Below, piece by piece: positions 24,161 to 32,143 of a stretch of 64,000 bases of DNA. Location: positions 124,001-188,000 of the forward strand of contig NZ_RCCK01000013.1 of assembly GCF_003664035.1 (NCBI RefSeq), given 5' to 3'. The notes under the pieces are model-generated. The model did no database searches, was not told where the DNA came from, and saw only the letters and a list, made by a program, of their open reading frames with translations. A program made the position numbers and the translations under genes. The first letter of the stretch is position 1; each line of letters opens with the position of its first letter. This stretch comes from Pedobacter alluvionis. GTDB lineage: Bacteria; Bacteroidota; Bacteroidia; Sphingobacteriales; Sphingobacteriaceae.

Positions 24161-24681
24161 TTTGTTATGGTATTGGTAATATGTGCCAGGTGGTGTTTTC
24201 CGTGCCAGGTGTACATACCCAGCATATTGGCCAAAGTGAGTTCTTTATTTTGGGCCGGATGAATATATTTTCTTTGGTAATCTTCTATTTTCAATGTTTT
24301 TAAAAAAGCAACCCAACGCTGATGTAAACCTGTTAACAGCTCAATCGATAATTTGATCTCAGCATTTTTTGCTTCTTCGGTTTCTGCCCAGCGCTCCTCA
24401 TAATATGGTCTGATTACAGGAATATCCTCAGTAATCGCTTGCTTAAAACGGATATAGGCATTTACATGGCTATCAGGTAAATGGTGTACCACCTGCCGCA
24501 ATGTCCAGCCTCCGGGACGATAGGTTTGATTCAGTTCTTCATCTGTTAAATTTTCTGTAGCTTTTTTTATTTGGCCCGGCAATGCCTCTATTTCAGAAAT
24601 CCAGGTGTCAATCTGTTTTTGATCGAAAATATCAGGCATAATGAATTGACCGATCGGGTATTTAAGCTGTTCTAAATCCAT
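24157..24681 (-). CDS. DinB/YfiT-type metal-dependent transferase
   Basis: A 174-residue four-helix protein of the DinB superfamily, close to YfiT (putative bacillithiol transferase). The metal ligands are visible: H67 (VVHHLPDSHVNAYIRFK), H160 and H164 (TWHGKHHLAHI). PGGWTLRQVVHHLPDSH is the YfiT signature. The thiol substrate in this organism is not known from sequence. Confidence 0.85.
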   Translation of the reverse strand: MDLEQLKYPIGQFIMPDIFDQKQIDTWISEIEALPGQIKKATENLTDEELNQTYRPGGWTLRQVVHHLPDSHVNAYIRFKQAITEDIPVIRPYYEERWAETEEAKNAEIKLSIELLTGLHQRWVAFLKTLKIEDYQRKYIHPAQNKELTLANMLGMYTWHGKHHLAHITNTITK

Positions 24682-24710
24682 GGAACCAAAATAAGGAGAA
24701 TTATTGAGTT

Positions 24711-24755
24711 TTTAACCGCAAAGATCACAGAGAGGAAGGCACAAAGTACGCGAAG
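24711..24755. repeat. Intergenic word repeat, TTTAACCGCAAAG ... CACAAAG
   Basis: The sequence TTAACCGCAAAGATCACAGAGAGGAAGGCACAAAG belongs to a type of scattered intergenic sequence seen in many bacteria; related CCACAGAT-type copies lie at 27536 and 45435. Confidence 0.45.
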
Positions 24756-24815
24756 TTGGGAGCACATTAAACAATAAATCTGCCTCCATCTCATCAGATC
24801 TGCGGGATATAAAAT

Positions 24816-26213
24816 CTACATCAATTTCTTCAACCACTTTAACAAACCCATTTTTTTGCCATACGGAGGATAAATCATTTTGGTTAAACCCAATTTTGAT
24901 TGAAAAACCACTGACCTTTCATGCGAAAAAGTTTTAAAGCCAAAAAAACCATGACAGCTTCCCACCCCACTGCTGTTAACTCCACCGAAAGGCAAATTAG
25001 GATTACTGATGTGAACCAGTACATCGTTTACACAGGTTCCGCCAGCACTGGTTTCGTTAATGATTTTATGCTGATGCTGTTTGTTAGCTGAAAAGATGTA
25101 CAGTGCCAAAGGCTTATTTTTGCTATTCACTAAATCAATAGCTTCCTCCAGATTTTTAAAGGTGATTACAGGTAAAACCGGGCCGAATATCTCCTCTTGC
25201 ATGATGGCGCTTTTTTCATTTACTGAAGTTAAAAGTGTGGGCATTAGGGTTAAACTTTTCTCATCTGTTTCGCCCCCAAAAGCCAATACTGCTCCATCAG
25301 CAATCGCATCTTCTTTTAATTTATTTAAACGCTTAAACTGTTTATTGTTAATAATTTTGGCATAATCGTTTTTATTGATTTCAACGCCTTCAAAAAATAA
25401 TTTCTGAACCGCAGCCTTGTAATGTTCTACAAAATCATTTAACCTGTTTTCTTCAATCAGCACATAATCCGGTGCAATACAGGTCTGCCCTGCATTAACC
25501 AATTTGCCCCAGGCGATTTTTTCAGCAGCTTTTTTAATATCGCAGGTTCCATCTACAATAGCTGGCGATTTCCCGCCAAGTTCCAAAGTAACAGAGGTCA
25601 GGTTTTTTGCGGCAGCTTCCATTACCACTTTGCCAATTGTGGTACTTCCGGTAAAAAATATATGATCAAACGGGAGCTTTAACAGTGCCGTAGAAACATT
25701 GGCATCGCCTTCAAAGCAAGCAACTTCTTTCAGGTCAAAAGTGGCTGTAATTAATTTACTGATTACACCAGAAGTTGCTCCACTTAACTCAGAAGGTTTA
25801 AGGATGGCGCAATTCCCAGCGGCTATTGCCGAAACCAATGGGCTCATCATTAATTGCAATGGATAATTCCATGGGGCAATGATCAAACAAATACCTTTGG
25901 GTTCATAATAGATTTTATTACTTGCAAAAAGATTGCTCATGGTTCTGTCCACCGATTTGGGGCTCATCCAAGCCTTCAGCTTTTTAATCGCGAAATCGAT
26001 TTCAACATAGGTAAAGTACAGTTCAGTTATAGCACTTTCAAAACGGTTTTTACGCAGATCCTTTTCCAAGGCTGCAAATATTTCTTCTTCGGCTTTTTCT
26101 AAAGCCTGTTTAAGTAGTCTCAGCTTACCAATTCGGGTTTTAGCATCTGTTTTGCGTAAATCGAATTTATGTTTTTGCTGTAAATCGAAAACCGACTTTA
26201 TCTGTTGTTCCAT
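24816..26213 (-). CDS. Aldehyde dehydrogenase, class 3 type
   Basis: A 465-residue NAD(P)-dependent aldehyde dehydrogenase of the short, membrane-associating class 3 (fatty aldehyde) type. The catalytic cysteine is in NAGQTCIAPDYVL, the general base in TLELGGKSPAIVD, and the cofactor loop is FTGSTTIGKVV. The C-terminus (FKTFSHERSVVFQSKLGLTKMIYPPYGKK) is typical of class 3. The aldehyde substrate is unknown. It is a single gene, divergent from the FAD-like gene. Confidence 0.92.
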   Translation of the reverse strand: MEQQIKSVFDLQQKHKFDLRKTDAKTRIGKLRLLKQALEKAEEEIFAALEKDLRKNRFESAITELYFTYVEIDFAIKKLKAWMSPKSVDRTMSNLFASNKIYYEPKGICLIIAPWNYPLQLMMSPLVSAIAAGNCAILKPSELSGATSGVISKLITATFDLKEVACFEGDANVSTALLKLPFDHIFFTGSTTIGKVVMEAAAKNLTSVTLELGGKSPAIVDGTCDIKKAAEKIAWGKLVNAGQTCIAPDYVLIEENRLNDFVEHYKAAVQKLFFEGVEINKNDYAKIINNKQFKRLNKLKEDAIADGAVLAFGGETDEKSLTLMPTLLTSVNEKSAIMQEEIFGPVLPVITFKNLEEAIDLVNSKNKPLALYIFSANKQHQHKIINETSAGGTCVNDVLVHISNPNLPFGGVNSSGVGSCHGFFGFKTFSHERSVVFQSKLGLTKMIYPPYGKKMGLLKWLKKLM

Positions 26214-26345
26214 AATTACCTATATTACTTGCTTTTACGCTTATCGATTTTCCTGAAATTACGAGTTAAATTTAGTTAAAATGAGGCCTTTTCATTAAAA
26301 ATTCATTCATTTAAAGCATATTGCAGCAAATTTTAATAATAAAAG

Positions 26346-27530
26346 ATGAAAAGATTGTTTTTTGTTTTCGCATTCATAATTCCACTGGTTATTCATGCCC
26401 AAACCATAAAAACAGATGTACTGGTTATCGGCAATGGCGATGCTGCTTATGCCGCATCTTTTCAGTCTTTTAAATCAGGCGTAAAAACCATCCTCCTCAC
26501 CCAAAAAGAACCGTTGGATTTAAATAAAGTAGCTGAAGCCAAAAGGGTTTTACTGCCTTTTTACCAAAGTTTTTTAAAGCGGGAAACTGAAAATGCGAAA
26601 AGCTTGGAAAGCCCAAAACCTAAACCTGATAAAAAAAACCGGACGAAAGTAATTGTGGTAGATAGCACCTCACTTTTAAACGTCATCAATAACACGGCTT
26701 ACACAGAAATCAAACGCTCTGGAAGTGGTTGGGAAGCGAAATTGACAAATGATAAAAGCATTAAAGCCAAAATTCTTGTGCTGGCCGATAGCCCTGAAAA
26801 ATTGCTTGCGGCACTAAAAATCTCCGCGTTAAATCCAGCATCTTCAAGTTCGTTAAACTATAACGAAAATACTTACCGGACAACGGTATCCAGGATTTCT
26901 TCAGGAGCCAGCTTTTTATCCCTGTACAGCTTATTGATCCAAGATCAGGAAAATATGCTTTATATCCCTAAAGATGAATTTGAAATTGGACAAGCAGCCG
27001 GGGCAACCGCAGCTTATGCCGCATTTTTCGACACCAAAACCAGTTTATCAAATTTAAAAAGAATCCAGGGAGAATTATTAGCCTATAAGCACGCGTTAAT
27101 GCCCTTTGAAGATGTAAAAATGACGGATTCCAACTGGTTGGCCATTCAAAAAGTAGGTATTACAGGGATTATCAAAGCAGAAATCACAAAAGGGAAAGCA
27201 TATTTTTCCCCTGAAAAAGAAGTTACTTATCAAGAAATAAAAGAACCAGTAAAAGAATATTATTACAAAGCGCAGATCTGGTTCGACGATCATCAGAATA
27301 TTCCCATTAATTTGGAAAATACGATTTCTATGGTTTGTTATGTGGGCAATAAATCAATTGACGCCACAAAAGCCGAACTTCAGAAAAAATGGAACAAAAA
27401 TTATAGGTTCAGCTCCAAATATGATCTTAAAAAAGTGCTTAGCAGACGCGAATTTTCGGTCATCATTAACGAATACTTAAAACCTTTCGATGATGTCAAT
27501 GTAGATAAAACCGGAAGGGTAATCCGCTAA
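26346..27530 (+). CDS. Exported, degenerate FAD-dependent oxidoreductase-like protein
   Basis: A signal peptide (1-18, VIHAQ) is followed by TDVLVIGNGDAAYAASFQSFKSGVKTILLTQ, a dinucleotide-fold start in which the GxGxxG pattern has become GNGDAA. Later GQAAGATAAYAAF matches the C-terminal FAD-contact segment of FAD_oxidored-type enzymes. The middle is far shorter than in those enzymes, with lysine-rich stretches, and most catalytic blocks cannot be found. The protein (394 residues) may bind FAD without full activity. A complete Rossmann enzyme is unlikely. No operon partner. Confidence 0.6.
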   Translation: MKRLFFVFAFIIPLVIHAQTIKTDVLVIGNGDAAYAASFQSFKSGVKTILLTQKEPLDLNKVAEAKRVLLPFYQSFLKRETENAKSLESPKPKPDKKNRTKVIVVDSTSLLNVINNTAYTEIKRSGSGWEAKLTNDKSIKAKILVLADSPEKLLAALKISALNPASSSSLNYNENTYRTTVSRISSGASFLSLYSLLIQDQENMLYIPKDEFEIGQAAGATAAYAAFFDTKTSLSNLKRIQGELLAYKHALMPFEDVKMTDSNWLAIQKVGITGIIKAEITKGKAYFSPEKEVTYQEIKEPVKEYYYKAQIWFDDHQNIPINLENTISMVCYVGNKSIDATKAELQKKWNKNYRFSSKYDLKKVLSRREFSVIINEYLKPFDDVNVDKTGRVIR

Positions 27531-27535
27531 TTTTT

Positions 27536-27606
27536 GCCACAGATTTGCACACATAAACATAATTACAAAAAATTATCTGTGTTCATCCTTTTTATCTGTG
27601 GTTAAT
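27536..27606. repeat. Intergenic repeat, GCCACAGATTTGCACA ... ATCTGTGG
   Basis: The ends are CCACAGAT and ATCTGTGG, inverted. A related copy is at 45435-45476. Confidence 0.55.
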
Positions 27607-27688
27607 TCATCAGGCAGAGGTTGTAACATTTCCATTTCCTTTTAAAATTAGGTCACGCTTTGCTTAAATTGCATCCAAACCTAAATTC

Positions 27689-30073
27689 ATGAAGAAATAT
27701 TTACTTTTCCTTTTGCTTTGCACAGGCGAATATGCTTTTGCGCAACAATTGGCCCCTTTAACTGTCGAAAAAATAATGCGCGACCCAAAATGGATGGGTA
27801 TTTCGCCAACTAATTTCCGCTGGACGGCAGATAGCAAAACCTTATATTTTAACTGGAACCCTGAAAATAAAGCCAAGGAAGAGTTATTCAAAGTTTCGGC
27901 TGCTTCTTCAAAACCTGTTAAAGCAGCGGAAAAGGAAGACGAAAAACTATTGAATTTAAATTACACCTACAATGCCGATCGCTCCCTTGGTTTAGTTGAA
28001 AAAAGCGGTGATATTTATTTACAGAACTTCAAAACCAATAAGGAAACGCGCTTAACCAACACTCAGGAACGGGAAAGCAATTCTGTTTTTTTAACCAATG
28101 GAAATGTTGTTTACCAATTGGGCGATAATCTTTTCGTGGTTGATTTAAAATCAGCAGAAACCAAACAGCTTACTAATTTTGTTAAAGGTAAAAAAGCCGG
28201 AAAAGCAGAAAGTAAACCGGCAACCGAACAGGATAAATGGCTAAAAGCACAACAGACTGAGCTTTTCGATATTATTAAAAAACGAAATGCCGAAGCCAAA
28301 AACGGTTCACGCGGAGGAAGAGGCCGCTTTGGGAGTACCGCTGCAGATACAAAGCCTTTAAAAGAACTATATACTGAAGACAAGTTCTTAAACGGCGTAA
28401 TCATTAGTCCTGATGGACATTTTATTACTTATAAATTAACTACACCGGCACAGAACAACCATAGCACCATTGTTCCGAACTATGTTACTTCATCAGGTTA
28501 TACCGAAGATATTCCGGGCAGAACAAAAGTTGGCGAAAATGAAAATACCTCGCAGGGCTTTATTTATGATACGCAACGGGATACCGTTTACGCGATCCAG
28601 ACTTCGACCATTACGGGCATAAAAGACCTGCCTGATTACCTGAAAGATTATCCTAAGGGACTGGACACCTTAAAAAAGAAAAATGCCGACCGGCCTGTAA
28701 ATTTCTTTGGACCACTTTGGAATGACAATGGAAGTTCTGCAATTGTTGTGGCTACTTCTACCGATAATAAAGACCGCTGGATCTTGAAGCTGGATGCCTT
28801 AATAGGAAAATTTTCTTTGGTCGACCGGCAGCGCGACGAAGCATGGATTGGTGGTCCGGGCATTAGTGGTTTTTACCAGGGCAGTACAGGCTGGATCGAT
28901 AATAACCGCTTTTATTATCAAAGCGAAGCGACAGGATATTCGCACCTTTATATGGTTAATGTAGCTACAGGTGATAAAAAACAGCTTACTGCCGGCAAAT
29001 GGGAAGTACAATCGGTACAGTTATCAAAAGATAGAAATACTTTTTATATCAAAGGGAATAAAGAACACCCTGGCATTACCAATTTCTTTAAAATCGGTAT
29101 AAATGGCGGTGAACTTGTTCAAATTACCACCATGAAAGGTTTGAATGACATTACCCTTTCCCCTGATGAGAAATACCTTGCCATCAATTATTCTTTCATG
29201 GACAAACCCGGAGAACTATATCTCCAGCCAAATAAAGTGGGGGCTAAAGCCGTACAGGTTACGCAATCTACTTCTGCCGAATTTAATTCTTACAACTGGC
29301 GTCAACCCGATATGGTTACTTTTAAAAACCGTTACGGTGCTGATGTTTATGCAAGAGTTTACAAAACAGACAATCCACACCCTAACCACCCTGCTGTAGT
29401 TTTTGTGCACGGTGCAGGTTATTTACAGAATGTACACTTTGGCTGGAGCACCTACTTTCGCGAATTTATGTTCAACAATTTACTGGCCGACAATGGTTAC
29501 ACGGTAATCGATATTGATTATACCGGGAGTTCTGGTTATGGCCGCGATCACCGTACGGGCATTTACCGCCAGATGGGCGGAAAAGATTTAACCGACCAGG
29601 CCGATGGTGTTAAGTTTTTGGTAGAGAAATATGGTGTTAATCCTCAACATGTGGGTTTATATGGTGGCTCTTATGGCGGTTTTATCACGCTGATGGCCAT
29701 GTTCAACGAATCAGATGTTTTTGCCAGTGGTGCAGCTTTACGTTCGGTTACCGATTGGGCACATTATAACCACGGCTATACCTCAAATATTTTAAACGAA
29801 CCTTATAACGATCCGATTGCCTATAAAAGAAGTTCGCCGATTTACTTCGCCGACAAATTAAAAGGGAACCTTTTAATGGCACATGGAATGGTGGATGTGA
29901 ATGTGCATTTTCAGGATATTGTGCGCATTACACAGCGTTTTATAGAACTGGGCAAAAACAATTGGGAACTTGCGGTTTACCCGGTAGAGGACCATGGTTT
30001 TATTGAGCCAAGCAGCTGGACAGATGAGTATAAAAGGATATTTAAGCTGTATGAGAATACGTTGAAGAAATAG
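27689..30073 (+). CDS. S9 family prolyl oligopeptidase/dipeptidyl peptidase, exported
   Basis: A 794-residue exported serine peptidase. Residues 1-19 are a signal peptide (EYAFAQ). A beta-propeller (about 25-530) precedes an alpha/beta-hydrolase domain (about 540-794). The catalytic serine is S661 in LYGGSYGGFITLM; the aspartate is in HGMVDVNVHFQD and the histidine in PVEDHGFIEPSSW. It resembles Bacteroidota S9 peptidases related to dipeptidyl peptidase IV, which degrade peptides in the periplasm. A glycine/arginine run (NGSRGGRGRFGS, about 209-220) is a low-complexity insert in the propeller. Confidence 0.93.
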   Translation: MKKYLLFLLLCTGEYAFAQQLAPLTVEKIMRDPKWMGISPTNFRWTADSKTLYFNWNPENKAKEELFKVSAASSKPVKAAEKEDEKLLNLNYTYNADRSLGLVEKSGDIYLQNFKTNKETRLTNTQERESNSVFLTNGNVVYQLGDNLFVVDLKSAETKQLTNFVKGKKAGKAESKPATEQDKWLKAQQTELFDIIKKRNAEAKNGSRGGRGRFGSTAADTKPLKELYTEDKFLNGVIISPDGHFITYKLTTPAQNNHSTIVPNYVTSSGYTEDIPGRTKVGENENTSQGFIYDTQRDTVYAIQTSTITGIKDLPDYLKDYPKGLDTLKKKNADRPVNFFGPLWNDNGSSAIVVATSTDNKDRWILKLDALIGKFSLVDRQRDEAWIGGPGISGFYQGSTGWIDNNRFYYQSEATGYSHLYMVNVATGDKKQLTAGKWEVQSVQLSKDRNTFYIKGNKEHPGITNFFKIGINGGELVQITTMKGLNDITLSPDEKYLAINYSFMDKPGELYLQPNKVGAKAVQVTQSTSAEFNSYNWRQPDMVTFKNRYGADVYARVYKTDNPHPNHPAVVFVHGAGYLQNVHFGWSTYFREFMFNNLLADNGYTVIDIDYTGSSGYGRDHRTGIYRQMGGKDLTDQADGVKFLVEKYGVNPQHVGLYGGSYGGFITLMAMFNESDVFASGAALRSVTDWAHYNHGYTSNILNEPYNDPIAYKRSSPIYFADKLKGNLLMAHGMVDVNVHFQDIVRITQRFIELGKNNWELAVYPVEDHGFIEPSSWTDEYKRIFKLYENTLKK

Positions 30074-30091
30074 CCTTTTCTTTTATTTGGC

Positions 30092-30186
30092 CGTCATTAC
30101 GAAGAGGCTTTTTCAGCCGAGGAAGCAATCTTACAACGATCGCTACCAGCGAGCGCTTTAAGATTGCTTCGTGCCTCGCAATGACG
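30092..30186. repeat. Long palindromic repeat, CGTCATTAC ... CTCGCAATGACG
   Basis: The element pairs end to end: CGTCATTAC with CGCAATGACG, and inside GAAGCAATCTTA with TAAGATTGCTTC. The loop reads ACGATCGCTACCAGCGAGC. Copies at 49047-49140 and 59885-59971. Confidence 0.85.
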
Positions 30187-30332
30187 ACCTTTTTATATGA
30201 AGCATCTGCAGTTGCTTCCTGCCAGCATGACAGCAATAGAAAAAAATAGAAGGCCGCTATATTTTATCTGACAAATATAGTTTTCATCTATATCGTTATC
30301 AATAAATACAATTAACTATTGGTAGATCGGGG

Positions 30333-30363
30333 TTGATTGGCTCCTCTTTTAGCCGTACCTTTG
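30333..30363 (+). promoter_or_regulatory. Promoter of the peroxiredoxin operon
   Basis: TTG at 30333-30335 and TACCTTTG at 30356-30363 are 20 bases apart. The predicted leader to the ATG at 30390 is about 22 bases. The box falls inside the longer frame that starts at 30333, which supports the ATG choice. Confidence 0.7.
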
Positions 30364-30389
30364 TGCCAACAAAATTAAAGAAAAAAATT

Positions 30390-31022
30390 ATGGCAATAGT
30401 AGGTAAAAAATTCCCAAGTGTTAGTATTGATGCAATGTCAGACATGGGTGATGACTTGAAAATCAATGTATTTGAAGAAGCTGTAAACAAAAATAGTAAA
30501 GTGTTATTATTCTGGTATCCAAAAGATTTCACTTTTGTTTGCCCTACAGAATTACACGCTTTCCAAGCTGCTTTACCTGAGTTTGAAAAAAGAAATACAA
30601 TTGTAATCGGTGCATCTTGCGATACCAACGAAGTTCACTTCGCCTGGTTAAATACGCCAAAAGATAATGGTGGTATTGAAGGTGTTACTTATCCAATTTT
30701 AGCGGATACTCACAGACAATTATCAGGAATCTTAGATATTCTAGATCAGGAAGTTAACTACGACGAGGAAGGAAACGAATCTTTCTCAGGTTCTAATGTA
30801 ACTTTCAGGGCTACTTATTTAATCGACGAAACTGGTAAAGTTTTCCACGAAAGTGTTAACGATATGCCACTAGGTAGAAACGTTAAAGAATATTTGCGTT
30901 TAATTGATGCTTACGCTCACGTGCAGAAACATGGTGAAGTTTGTCCTGCAAACTGGGAAGAAGGAAAAGAAGCAATGAACGCAAACAGAACTGGCGTAGC
31001 TGAATACTTAGCCGCTAACTAA
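30390..31022 (+). CDS. Peroxiredoxin, 2-Cys AhpC/Prx type
   Basis: A cytoplasmic thiol peroxidase that reduces hydrogen peroxide and organic peroxides. The 210-residue protein has the peroxidatic cysteine C51 in FTFVCPTELHAF and the resolving cysteine in HGEVCPANWEEG, so it is a typical 2-Cys enzyme. The chosen ATG at 30390 (MAIVGKKFPS) lies downstream of the promoter box. The next gene, a thioredoxin 13 bases away, is its likely reductant. Confidence 0.95.
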   Translation: MAIVGKKFPSVSIDAMSDMGDDLKINVFEEAVNKNSKVLLFWYPKDFTFVCPTELHAFQAALPEFEKRNTIVIGASCDTNEVHFAWLNTPKDNGGIEGVTYPILADTHRQLSGILDILDQEVNYDEEGNESFSGSNVTFRATYLIDETGKVFHESVNDMPLGRNVKEYLRLIDAYAHVQKHGEVCPANWEEGKEAMNANRTGVAEYLAAN

Positions 31023-31035
31023 TTAAACAAACGTT

Positions 31036-31344
31036 ATGTTTTTAGAATTAACAGAAGATAATCTTCAACAATATTTAGCCGATAACTCAAAGGTGATGGT
31101 TCAGTATGCTGCATCCTGGTGCGGAAACTGCAGGATCATGAAACCTAAGTTCAAAAAACTGGCTTCAGAAAATGAAGATGTAGCTTTCTTAATTGTTGAT
31201 GCCGAAAAACTTCCAAACTCACGCAAATTTGCAAACGTTGATAATTTACCAACTTTTGCAGCTTTTGAAGGCGGTAGCTTGGTAGATCAGGTACAGACCA
31301 ACAAAGCAGAAGGTTTAATTGAACTATTTAACAAAATAAAGTAA
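31036..31344 (+). CDS. Thioredoxin family protein
   Basis: A 102-residue single thioredoxin domain with active site YAASWCGNCRIMKP (C29, C32) and the cis-proline in DNLPTFAAF. The WCGNC motif differs from the classical WCGPC, which changes its redox potential. It lies 13 bases after the peroxiredoxin gene and overlaps the next by one base (TAATG), so it probably recycles that peroxidase. Confidence 0.92.
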   Translation: MFLELTEDNLQQYLADNSKVMVQYAASWCGNCRIMKPKFKKLASENEDVAFLIVDAEKLPNSRKFANVDNLPTFAAFEGGSLVDQVQTNKAEGLIELFNKIK

Positions 31345-31592
31345 TGAAGATTCCGGTTATAAGACAGTTATTTCAAAACACCACTCCGGCACAACTGGAG
31401 ACCACTTTGGAGGTTTTAGAAGCTTTCTGCGAGTTTAGAGGCGTTAGTGAGCACGAGGTTGATGTTGCAGGCGAAATGATTACTAATATCTGCGGTGCGT
31501 TAGAAGTACACCAGATGGTAAGCGAAGGAGCCGCTGAAAAAGATGCACTAAATGCTTTCGGCCAAAAAGTGATGGGTTCGATAGATCGGTAA
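31344..31592 (+). CDS. DUF6952 family protein
   Basis: An 82-residue acidic helical protein (MKIPVIRQLFQNTTPAQLETTLEVLEAFCEF...) with cysteines in EAFCEFRG and NICGALEV. It matches the small DUF6952 family I know from Bacteroidota, which follows peroxiredoxin-thioredoxin pairs; function unknown. It is the last gene of the operon, before a strong terminator. A role in the peroxide response, for instance as a regulator or partner of the thioredoxin, is inference. Confidence 0.75.
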   Translation: MKIPVIRQLFQNTTPAQLETTLEVLEAFCEFRGVSEHEVDVAGEMITNICGALEVHQMVSEGAAEKDALNAFGQKVMGSIDR

Positions 31593-31628
31593 TCGTCTTA
31601 AAGCTTAATCTGGCTTTTTCGAAATATA

Positions 31629-31666
31629 AATCCCTTGCAGATGAAAAATCTGCAAGGGATTTTTTG
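31629..31666 (+). terminator. Terminator of the peroxiredoxin operon
   Basis: AATCCCTTGCAGAT pairs with ATCTGCAAGGGATT over a GAAAA loop, then a run of T. Confidence 0.92.
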
Positions 31667-31708
31667 TTAAACATTATTTTATGTTTTTTAATAATGAGCC
31701 TCGTAGTT

Positions 31709-31821
31709 GTCATTCTGAACGCAGTGAAGAATCTGCCTCATAGCAGCAGACACAGAAATTTATGGATCATTATTGAGTCCATTATTTCTTATGTTTGAGA
31801 TTCTTTGTTCCTCAGAATGAC
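31709..31821. repeat. Palindromic repeat, GTCATTCTGA ... TCAGAATGAC
   Basis: The ends are exact inverted copies over 10 bases. GAACGCAGTGAAGAATCT lies at the left and AGATTCTTTGTTCCTCAG at the right. The rest of the 31822-31976 gap shows no gene. Confidence 0.75.
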
Positions 31822-31976
31822 AAATTCACCAAAAATTTTTATTTTTTGGAAAGCAAGGTTCCGTTTTCCATCGATCACATCAGTACCTTTCCCTACTGCA
31901 GATAGAAAAATCTGTATTCATCCAATCAGGCTTGAGCTGCAGCGTTTTGTAATTCTAGCTGATCCATAATAAGATT

Positions 31977-32030
31977 GTCATTTAGATCCGATAGCTATCG
32001 GATGAAGCGCAGCGAAATGGAGAAATGACG
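31977..32030. repeat. Short repeat, GTCATTTAGATCC ... GAGAAATGACG
   Basis: Member of the CGTCATCTCGA family with AAGCGCAGCGAAATGGAGAAATGACG at its right end and a GATAGCTATC palindrome in the middle. Confidence 0.65.
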
Positions 32031-32050
32031 ACCCTTTGAGAATGACAGCA

Positions 32051-32084
32051 GGTAATAAAAAAGGTCTGTGAGGACACAGACCTT
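32051..32084 (-). terminator. Terminator of ppc
   Basis: Read on the minus strand, AAGGTCTGTG pairs perfectly with CACAGACCTT (32061-32070 with 32075-32084) across 4 bases and is followed by TTTTATTA. Confidence 0.75.
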
Positions 32085-32099
32085 GGACGTTATATTTTT

Positions 32100-32132
32100 A
32101 AACCTCGCAGGTTTTAAAAACCTGCGAGGTTT
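32100..32132. repeat. Perfect 33-base palindrome, AAACCTCGCAGGTTTT type
   Basis: AAACCTCGCAGGTTTT and AAAACCTGCGAGGTTT flank a single central A. It lies between the ppc stop and its terminator. A worn relative is at 11832-11864. Confidence 0.8.
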
Positions 32133-32143
32133 GGCAGAAAGTA

